Source: Aphrocallistes beatrix (taxonomy: Eukaryota; Porifera; Hexactinellida; Sceptrulophora; Aphrocallistidae). Taken from it: a stretch of 64,000 bases of DNA. This document shows, piece after piece, positions 13,926 through 23,417 of the stretch. The position numbers were made by a program, and so were the translations under genes. Under the pieces are notes generated by a model. The model searched no databases. It worked only from the letters and a program-made list of their open reading frames with translations, and was not told where the DNA came from. The stretch is taken from assembly GCA_963281255.1 (NCBI GenBank), contig OY725490.1, forward strand, positions 2,604,001 through 2,668,000, written 5' to 3'. How positions within the stretch are numbered: the stretch's first letter is position 1; every line of letters starts with the position of its first letter.

Positions 13926-16900
13926 AAGCTATTAAATAGCAAAATATAAATGAATTCAGTTGGAAAATGAAGAGAGAGTGGCTGTGCTATTAAATGTCGG
14001 TTTCCATATACAAGTTTGGTGGCTAATCGGGTGCAAAGTTGCGTTGGCAAGTTTCCACCACTTACATATCAATGATTAGGTTCCCTTGCATTCTATAACA
14101 TTCTCACTAAGTTTACAATTATCCTAGAGCAAGCGCTAAATTTTATATAGTTTACTTTTAAAATTGTTATTTAATAATTGGTTTTGTGTTAACATTTGAG
14201 AAATTAGTTAGATTTGTGGTGTTAAGTGAGCTAGGCTAGGTTTGGTTAACCGATCCATCCCAGCGATGTTAGATAATTATTAGCTCATTTTGTCAGCTAA
14301 CGTGTTAGTGTATTTATCTTAGTTCATAGTTATATGTGCTTCTTCCATTATACTGGTCGGATTTGGATTTAGATATTTGTTTAATTTCGCAAATATTTTC
14401 GATAGTCGCCTTGGAAGCAAGAAAATGCCCTTATCTGGACCTTGGGGACCTTATCTCCGGCCCAAACACCTCCAGACCACTCTGGGTTTCTTATAAATCT
14501 CTTTCTTAACGCCTGGCACTACACACACGAAAACCGCAATTCATGAAGATAAACTAGGATATTTTATTCTTGCGCCAGAGGTTAAGAAGACCTTGTTTTA
14601 ATTACTACTACGTAGTATTAGAGTAAAACACTACTCAAATATTAAATAGCAATGGTTGCATCTAAATTTGTTTCTCGGTTATAGCCAAGTTATATTTTGG
14701 TCAGCATGGTATGCATATAAACACTACGACATGTCGTTATGTAGTAGTTTCGAAAAATGCTTCTAAAAAGTGTTAAAACCTTAAGACAGCTGGGACCTAT
14801 GAATATAGACGTGTTTGTATCCCTCTCCACTGAGTCTCCAGACTTCGAATTGCTATGCTGTACCATACTCTCAGGTAGATGCATCGTACGGACAACTCCG
14901 AGCGAATATTGTAGTCTAAATTTTATCATTTCATAATTAATATTGATCATGAGTATAGACAAGTTTGCAGCCAAATTAACCAACCTCAAACCATATTTAT
15001 TAACATGCTTGATATCAGATAGAGTGATATGATGAATTCGCGATAGGCTAATGATTCCTACAACTTTCTATCTATTGGTGGGGAAACATAAGAATATCCA
15101 CAACACAGCTACACATTGATCGCTAACCACTTGCTTATCTGGAAAACTATCAGATTGTTGCACTTACCCATTTTCCTCATTCACTTATTCCATCCTTCTC
15201 AATCACACTTTTTAAGATCAATATATTGAATTAGCTACCCATTCCAATCGATCAAATGTCTCCGTTTTGGTTTAAGCTACGCCGCCCCATTGGAAGAATT
15301 GGTTGATTTTTTGAATTCACACAAGTAGTATTAACGGCTGTTCTATTACTATTAAGCCATAATTTATTCCTATACATGCCCTTGTGGTCTGGAAAAATAA
15401 TATTATCAAATAACACAATGAGTTTCCTAGGAAATCAGCAGATCAAAGGAATAGGATATGATATTTTGCCGATCTTTTGATCCAAAAGTTGTGTTATTCT
15501 TATTAGATAATGAATTACTTATGTCCAATCTGTTCTATTAGATTGCCCAATTCCTCATGATATTAAGTGACCATCAATCTATGTAATAATTAAAGCTAAA
15601 ACTTACCTATGAAATTTTTTAACTTATTAGATATGTTGAATTTTTTAGTTATCACACATTCATTATCATATAAGCAGGATCATACTTAAAGAGGCAATGA
15701 TACTATGCTTACAAACACATGCAAACTAACATTTACTATAATATTACCTAATCATTTGATAGGAAGATTATTTTGTGTATTGTTATATCCTAGCTTAATT
15801 ACAATTAGCAACTAATATTCATGACAACATATTCTAGCAGATGCATTTAAATAGTTATTTAATTACATAAGCGACGATATGTTACCGCTTGAAATAGTCT
15901 AAACGTTTTAGATTTCATTATGTAAACTGGTGGTTGGATAACTCAGAAGATTATGTTATTAGTCATCAGAATTATGCATGAAAAGTTTATAAGTTTTCTA
16001 AATTTATTTTTTTACAATTCTACAAGTTTCTCTGCTGCGCAAAATATCCCATTAGATTGCTCAGAGTTCTGTTGAAATGTTGCTATTATCAGTGTACAGT
16101 CTAGCCAACGTAAACTAATTATCTTCGGATAATTTTGAACTGTCTCGCTTGTGAAGAACCCTTGCGATTTTGACCGAATTAAGAATTTTTCAGTGTATTT
16201 CAATATTATCAACATACTACCTTATTATCATTTAAACCTCACTTTGGTAGGTTTCTAACTAGCTTCTTTAAGGTTCTATTTCTCAGTTTATCAGATGTTA
16301 AGTACATACAAAGCTTGTCCTTTGACCAAAGAAACTCTAGCAAGCTGCCTTAGTTCGCGTGTTTACAACTATCTCTACATGTCGAAGTAATTTATGTGTT
16401 TGAAGTATTTATGACTTTCAGGCAGTTTTGTGGGTTTGCAGTTGCTAATGACTTTGTTTTCTGTTGGGTTTGTTAGTTGTCAGCTGTCAGAATGATATAG
16501 TGGTATGCTAACTGACTGTACTATTATAATCCATTTCTAATTAGCATATTAAAACATATTCGATACGTTTTTGTGCTGTTAGAATCGATCCACAAATATG
16601 GTTTATATTATGCTCTTCTGTGGTCTTTCTCCGCACTGCACACTGGAGATAGAGTCTCAACACTAACATGGAATATTTCAAATATAGTTTCCAAATTTCG
16701 CACTCGAATGTTAATATTTAACAATATGCATATTTATTTACACTTCTGTCAAGTCAGTGTTTTCGAGTTGCAATTTTGGATGTGGATTGACCTCGCGATT
16801 TTCAGTTTTACCAGAATATAATTATAAATGTATAATGCCATGAAAATTCCATGCATTTCCCATCAGTTATTATGCATAATGCCTGAATATTTCAGGTAAT

Positions 16901-17000
16901 ATTTTGCATAATAACCGATTTGACGTTTTAACGGTAACATAAATAACCGTCTCTACTGTTTGTTCGTTTTCACCAATTAAATTTTCTGTTTATTCCTCAG
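13926..17000. other. Gene-poor AT-rich DNA
   Basis: No supported gene, RNA or repeat array. The open frames 14690-14989 (minus) and 16573-16821 (plus) have low-information compositions and no family resemblance. Confidence 0.5.
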
Positions 17001-17007
17001 TAAATTA

Positions 17008-17215
17008 CGGGTATGCCTAATTTCCGGGACGGGATCCCGTCCCGGAAATTAGGTATCTTAACTCGTCCCGTCCCGGAAATTAGGCATCTTAACTCGTCCC
17101 ATCCCGGAGATTAGGTACCTTTTCTGTCCCATCCCGGAGATTAGGCATCTTGACTCGTCCCGTCCCGGAAATTAGGCATCCTAACCCGTCCCGTCCCGGA
17201 AATTAGGCGTGCCCG
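17008..17215. mobile_element. 208-bp inverted-repeat element with internal tandem array
   Basis: The ends are inverted repeats (CGGGTATGCCTAATTTCC... and its near-complement ...GGAAATTAGGCGTGCCCG). They are flanked by a 7-bp direct repeat TAAATTA at 17001-17007 and 17216-17222, a likely target-site duplication. The interior is about five head-to-tail units of roughly 30-36 bp based on CGTCCCGTCCCGGAAATTAGGCATC-type sequence (given in part). The first unit is inverted, making a perfect palindrome around GGGATCCC. It looks like a non-autonomous DNA transposon whose end has been amplified internally. Confidence 0.75.
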
Positions 17216-17222
17216 TAAATTA

Positions 17223-19768
17223 CCCAAGCATGATATATGTGCATTCCATTGGAATCCCCATACATGTTCTAATATCCTCATCAGATTACAAATCTATTTT
17301 CTCTGCAGCAAAAGAATGGAATACTTGTATAATTTTCTTTTTGTTTACTTAATAAGTTCTCAATTAAAAACTTGATCTCATACTTTTTCATTTTTTCATT
17401 ACGACTATCATGTGGAGATTGCGTATCATGTACGGTACACACGTGTGAATGGCTCACCACCTCTTTTCAGAGAAAGAAATTGCCTTTAACAAATTAAATC
17501 CACAAACACAAAACGTGCCAATTGACCAGTTAATTCTTAGTTTTACTATTTTGATGACTTTCTAAAGAATACTTTAGTGGAACTTCCCTCGTGTCGTAGG
17601 AGATTGTGTGAACTGCACAAATTGCAAAAGTTAGGAGTGATGCGATTGGTTTGTGATTGGAATGTAGTAATATATTATTGCCACTGACTCTTAATAGTAA
17701 ACTGATGAATTTCTGGATTTTATCTCAAAAATTTCGATTTCTCATAAATATAATATAATTCAATGATACTAAAAGGTTTGATTTATTTTTGCAAGCTTTA
17801 TTCTAGTAATTCTACTTTCGTTACATTGAGAAGAAACTGAGGTCCCTATGACCAGAATTCGCTGTATCCAGATGATCATCGAAATCTCTTCCAAGAGTGA
17901 CTTATCTACTTATTGTGTTTAAAGGTTAGAAATACAAATGTTACTTCTTTTCAAAGAAGAATTTTCTTGGAAATTCATGTAATCCTCAACCATGACAATA
18001 GATTTAACATGTTTTGGGCTTGTCATTACTTTCAAGTACAAGATCAAGTTGTGGGATCTTCCATACTAAAATTATATCGATGGGTCAGTTAATCATGTCT
18101 GTTCGGTGTAACTTGAGAAAGCTGTGAAACTAGATATTAGTCTTCCAGATAACGCCACTGCTTCCTTGCTATTTTGCTGTATCTAAACCAATCTACGATA
18201 CCTACCTATATTCATTTCCTGCTATTACATATTTCCTATTTTGAATATTCTTATAGTACAGATTATATTAAATATTGTTTATTAATTCATTTTTCAATAT
18301 ACATATTAACATTTTGAAGATTTAGAGTCGGCTGATTGGTTTAATAATAATGTCTTTATTTATAGGACAACCAGACGGGCGCTATCCTCTCACCCATTTC
18401 ATTCTAACGCCCACACTTGGAATATAAACGAGTGCAATCCTGAATCAACATTTTTGGATGTTTGGCTCCAGTTTGAACTGACTACTCCCATTAGTACATC
18501 ATGTGCTTTCTATTAACCGGACATATTAATTGGGTTTAAATCAAAGTGTATGGTTGTTCTAGAACTACTAGCACATCCAGCTGCTGTTTTAAGAAATATC
18601 AAATATTGGATATAACGAAATGGTTTTTGATTACTTACTAATAGAAAAAACTGGGGTTTAACATTGTAAAATCGATGTACTTCGTTACAACAAGCATACT
18701 AATCAATGGCGATCAGATTGTGTGTGAAGGGAAGTGTAGATTTATATGTTTAGCTTCTCACATTCGTCTATGAATTTTGCGTTGATTCGGAATTATTAAC
18801 AGTGATAATTTCGTAGGCTCTTTAGATTTTTTTTTTTTGTGTGTCGAAAAGCTACTTAAAGCTGAGCCAAGATCCGATAACGAAATCCTTTCTGCCAATC
18901 GGGCAGAAAATTGCTGGAATTTCCAATAAAAATAAAATTGATATCTCCCACCTTGGATCTAAACGTTTTTTCCCCGGATTCCTAATCGGGAATGGACGAC
19001 TAAAACTAAAAAAAAGTAAGGATCAATGTAATGAATGAAATTCAATAGAAACACCATAAATAATTACGTTATATAATTCTTATACAGTTGAAACTGAATA
19101 CAGTTGAACCAAGATCACCTTTGGGACTAAAAAAGTCATAATATCGGGGTGGTCGCTATTCTGAGGTGGTCGTTACTCGGCGTTCCACTGCAATCCTATT
19201 ATCATTTTGGGAAAGGTTTACTCGGTGTAACTTGAGATACCTGTAAGACTATCTGATTATTGGAGATTAGTCTTCTAGATGACTCCTTGCTTCACAGATA
19301 TGTTTGCAGGATAACCTAAAGGAATTAACTATTCATTTCCACCACAACTTGAATTTCTTCTATTATGCTCATTGTTGTTTATTGTGGTTTGTGTGTGTTG
19401 TAGAGGATTGGCGAAAATCAGTACAATGTCCAGACGCTTTATCGCTAACTGTGCCACTAGTCATTAAACACCACGGATCTTATGAGGCCAGGCCTACTCT
19501 GAATGGAAGGCATTGCTGTATACAGTTGTGAATTCTTAAATTTTATTCCCACTCTACTAATGAGACATCTGTAATCTATTTTAAACCGTTTTTAACTCAT
19601 TATCGCCGAGGTTGATCCGACCGATCTAGCGATGTTCCGACTACTTTTAGCACTTAGTTTTCATCTCAAATTCTAATCAAATGTGTCTGGCCGCAAAATC
19701 AATTTTAGGTAGACTTTAGCATTCGACTGGTCAACAAACTAATTCTGCTTGTCTGTGAGCGTAATTTA
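17223..19768. other. Gene-poor AT-rich DNA
   Basis: No supported gene. At about 19095-19190 there is a degenerate fragment resembling the termini of the pogo-like MITEs found elsewhere here (ACAGTTGAACCAAGATCACC and GAGGTGGTCGTTACTCGGCG). The open frame at 19304-19531 has no recognisable features. Confidence 0.45.
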
Positions 19769-19837
19769 TTCTGATATGTCCCCAGTATTTGCTTCGAAGT
19801 AACTCACTGACTCAGTGTAGCATATAGATTGAATAGA
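19769..19837 (+). promoter_or_regulatory. Shared proximal 5' block of VWA gene A
   Basis: The 69 bases before the ATG match those before the second VWA gene (23349-23417) with only a few changes, while sequence further upstream is unrelated. This common block probably contains the 5' UTR and perhaps the core promoter. A CTCAG/TGTAGC motif inside could also be a 3' splice site of a 5' non-coding exon. Confidence 0.45.
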
Positions 19838-22800
19838 ATGGCAGAGCTGACTCCATCCAACAAAGAGTTGGAAGTAGAACTCTTGTGCGATCGTAGCAGG
19901 ATCCCGACGTCTCCAGTCGACACAGAAATCCACCTCATGTGCCAGATCTCCGCGCCTGAGGACGACATGGTGCGAGCTCCAGTCTCCATCTGTGCAGTGA
20001 TAGACCGCAGCGGCAGCATGAAGGAGAACATGCCTCTGATGCGACAGACGCTCAAGTTCATGGTGGAACAGCTGCGTCTTGACGACAGACTGGCACTGGT
20101 CACGTTTGACCACGAAGTCGTGACTGAGTTTGAGCTAACCGCGATGAACGAGGGAGGGAAGGAGAGAGCTAAGAAGATCATCGACCTCGTGACAGAGAGA
20201 GGACACACCAATCTGAGTGGAGGTCTGCTCGCAGGTCTTAATGTGTTCTATCAGGCGAGTTGACTGTATTGAGTTATTACATGTATGCAATATCCCCAAC
20301 ATGAAGCGTTAAACTGGATGCATTAAAACGATATTTCTAACCTTTAGAGTGAATATACTCATTGTAGGGGATAATCTGGTACAGCCATTGCCTACTACAC
20401 TAAGTCCTCTCTAATTGTCCACCATTGGGTAATGGGATCCTAAGTGGACAATTAGCGAACCCTGGACAATTAGAGAATTCAAAGTGTGTGTGCACATAGT
20501 ACTCCTATTCTGGCAAGTGGACAATTATAGAGGACCTACTGTACATATAAGGCCTCACAGTAACTTGCGGATTTTGGACTAGGGATGCGGTAGAAGATGG
20601 TTGAGCTAATACATGAGATGCCTTAAAATTTAAGGCATCTCATGTTAATGATTTAAGGCTTAAATCATTAACCACGCACACTAGAGCTTAGGAATGTGTT
20701 ACCAGCATATATAAATATGGTGTCAAAGTACATAGGTACTTTGACCGTTGTTAAAATTTAGATTAGTCATATGGTTGCGCAATAGGTTATATTTGTGACA
20801 AATTTAGTGATTTTCAGAGGCCGTTTAAGGGCATTTCTAAGTGTTTTTATTATAAGGTTTTTCAAATAGAACTGAGCTATGAATGGGTTGATGCGAAAAT
20901 TTTGGATTTTTTTTCATGGAATGTTGCTATGGAAACGTATTTTAGTCAGTTGGGCCATATCTTAAAAACCGCAGGGGTTAGACATTAAAATTTAATCCCA
21001 TTTGATAGTGAATAGACTACTTCCTATTAATAATAATATACTTTCTGAAGTGCCATAAGTGCCCTTAAATGGCCTCTGAAAATCACTAATTGTGCAATCA
21101 TATGATGACTAATCTAAAATTTAACAACGGAGGTACTTTGACACCATATTTATATATGCTGGTAACACATTCCTAAGCTTTAGTGTGCATGGTTAATGAT
21201 TTAAGCATCTCATGTATTAGTTCAACCATCTTCTACCGCATCCCTAGTCCAAAATCAGAAAGTTACTGTGAGGCCTTCTTATATGTAGTAGGCTATGGTA
21301 CAGCGAAATAGTTGAATAAAATATCGATAATCCACCATTGTCTTAAGAAACACGCGATTTATTTTAATACGAATCTTATGTGAACTGTTAAATTTGGACA
21401 AGTGCCAGTAGTTTGTTTCATGCTAAAAGGCAGAACTTCAGGATGAGCATTGACTGTACTCTGTACATAATCTCTACACACAGGTGCCAGCTGACAGATC
21501 CACTAAAGTGGAATCGGTGCTGCTGTTCACAGACGGGAAAGCTAACTTCGGCATAACCAATGCTAAGACGCTGGAGAAAGCTGCTCGTAACACTGTAATG
21601 CAGATTGGACGGAATACGAATGTTTTCACGTTCGGGTACGGAGCAGAACACGACGCGAATATTCTGCGCACAATCGCAGAGGCGGGAAACGGACTGTTCT
21701 ACTTCATCGACAGTCAGGAGAGCATTCCTGAGTCGTTCTGCGACTGTCTGGGCGGACTTCTCAGTGTCTCTGCTCAGAATCTGAAAGTGACTCTCATAGC
21801 TGAGCCTCAGGTAAGATTGGTTAACTTGTTAAAATAATGTTTTATTGAGCCATTCAACACATGTTAGTTGTCGAGATCCGTTATCTCTGAGTGTATTGCT
21901 TATCATTGAAAGATACGTATTTGAAGCACATATCTCACACATCCATGTTACTGTGTACTATCGTGTAGGTTGTGTTTCAAGTCCCCTCCACCCCCTTCCC
22001 AGTGACAGTGGTGAAGCCAGGGAAGGAGCTAGTGGTGCGAGTGCCTGACATCTACTCAGGAGAGTCCAAGTGCATCGTTGTACCGGCGCGTCTCTCCGGA
22101 ACTAAGAACACGTCCCCTGAGAACCGTCTCCTCGCTACCCTGAGCGTGGTAGGGTTCAGTGTGTGCTCCAGCTCTCATGTGACGCTAGAGGCAGTGGCGG
22201 TGGTGTGTGTGGACCCTACCTGTCCCGCCCCCGTTCCCTCTGAGGGCCAGAAGGAGATACTCGTGAATCGGATGAGGATTGCCACTTCTGAGGTGAGTTG
22301 TGTGCTTACTTACTCACTCAACCAAACTCAGTCAGCAATACTATGCTCAGTGCAAGGAACAGATTTTGGTCGATATTTAACTAATTTATATTAAAAATAT
22401 TCTATTTCAGAACTTCCACACTTCTTGTTTTTCATTTTAATACACTGAACATATGGATGAGTGTGTGCTGAAGTATTCATATTGTTATTCTGTAAATTTG
22501 CAGAAAACGTAATATCGGTAGTTGCGAGATGTGCTATGTAAACAAACAAAGTTTGCTTACAGTGCTTAATTGATCGCTGCGCTCGCACAGAATAGTTTAC
22601 TCTCCTTTACTGATTTACAAGGTTACAAGTTTGGAACAGATCTGTCGCGTTTTGAGACACATTTCAAATTCACCATCCATTTGACATTTTGAACACACTT
22701 CAAATCTGACCTAAACCTGACACGTATCTGACTTATTTTAAAATTGCACTCTATTACATACCACCAGCTCCATTGGGCATTCCTTAAGTACTTCCTGTTG

Positions 22801-23207
22801 TGTAGGTATTGGAGGAAGCGAGGAAGTCAGCGGATAAAGGAGAGATAATCGACGCACGTCTCCTCATCACAGACATGATACAGACCATAAAGGAGTCCGA
22901 GGTGTGCAAGCACGAGGTTAGCGTCTACTGCGTAGAGTCCCTGAATGACGTGTTAGCAGAGCTGAAGGATAAGACCAGCTACGTCTCCAAGGGAAACAAA
23001 CTCATGAACCAGTTGGCACAGGGACATGCCTGGCAGCGGAATAACATTTGTAAACCGGCGATGCTACAACAACATATCGTAGCTAATACATCTGAGCTTG
23101 ACTCGAAGGAAGAAAAGTTTAGTAAAATGAAGAAAGTTCTATTCCAGACGAGTCCTTATCAGAATGAAATGCAGTCGAAGATGCAGGTGGGATATCATTT
23201 TAAATGA
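19838..23207 (+). CDS. VWA-domain protein, tandem copy A (4 exons)
   Basis: Exons 19838-20254, 21484-21810, 21969-22292 and 22806-23207 join in phase 0 to 489 codons. The N-terminal half is a von Willebrand factor A domain. The metal-binding MIDAS motif DRSGSM is at residues 56-61, the conserved Thr lies in GHTNLSGG near residue 124, and the third acidic residue in LFTDGKAN follows early in exon 2. Exon 3 looks like a beta-rich domain. Exon 4 is helical, contains GHAWQRNN, and resembles the C-terminal part of eukaryotic VWA/Vwaint proteins (family recalled, not searched). There is no signal peptide or membrane segment, so it is probably cytosolic; the function is unknown. Intron 1 starts with GC (CAG/GCGAGT) and holds a foldback element. 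Copy B begins 210 bases downstream on the same strand. Confidence 0.85.
20398..20541. mobile_element. 144-bp pogo-like MITE in intron 1 of VWA gene A
   Basis: Inverted ends CACTAAGTCCTCTCTAATTG and the near-complement of CAGTAGGTCCTCTATAATTG are flanked by TA on both sides (20396-20397 and 20542-20543). The matching place in VWA gene B reads straight through (GCCTACTACATATAAGG), giving an exact empty site. Small size, TA duplication and terminal CA...TG fit the pogo/Tc1 superfamily. Confidence 0.8.
20612..20672. repeat. Two abutting near-perfect palindromes
   Basis: CATGAGATGCCTTAAA is followed by its complement around one central base (20612-20644). Immediately after, GTTAATGATTTAAG is followed by its complement around one base (20644-20672). 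The right arm of the same foldback and the gene B copy have only one plain version of this stretch, so the palindromes are a local gain in copy A. Confidence 0.8.
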
Positions 23208-23348
23208 AAAAAGGTGGAATGCTGTATACATTTATTCCTTTGTATTTTTATAATATTTGTATGACTATTGAACGGATTTGTACAAATTCCCTTGATATGC
23301 AAATGTAAATAGCTACCAATGTATGGCCAGACTTATAATTATAGTATT

Positions 23349-23417
23349 CTCTGATATGTCTCCGATATTTGCTTCGAAGTAATTCACTGACTCAGTGTAG
23401 CATATAGATAGAATAGA
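23349..23417 (+). promoter_or_regulatory. Shared proximal 5' block of VWA gene B
   Basis: Matches 19769-19837 before VWA gene A. Only about 140 bases separate it from the stop codon of gene A, so gene B must either start transcription in this short gap or be reached by read-through from gene A. Confidence 0.45.

Larger units (their letters stand above)
20380..21302. mobile_element. Large foldback element in VWA gene A intron 1
   Basis: Two inverted arms of roughly 250 bp share GCCTACTACATATAAG, CCTCACAGTAACTT, TTTTGGACTAGGGATGCGG and AGAGGCCGTTTAAGGGCA-type sequence with the reverse complement of the right arm (to GTAGTAGGCTATGGTACA). No transposase is visible. The same element at the same place in gene B shows that insertion preceded the duplication. 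The left arm was later hit by the 144-bp MITE and by a local inverted duplication at 20612-20672. Confidence 0.8.

Noticed and set aside
17008-17215. CRISPR-like array
   Set aside because: The regular repeats are short, nearly without unique spacers and bounded by inverted ends in an animal genome; a transposon with internal tandem repeats explains it.
19766-20211. Long antisense open frames over VWA exon 1 (also 23313-23791 and 25939-26388)
   Set aside because: They mirror the well-supported VWA exons in the opposite strand and contain no family features.
22801-22805. Trans-splicing signal suggested by repeated AG/TGTAG motifs near starts (VWA genes, CHMP1, PPP2R5)
   Set aside because: The shared letters are few and look like ordinary 3' splice sites. 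No leader sequence can be seen from genomic DNA.
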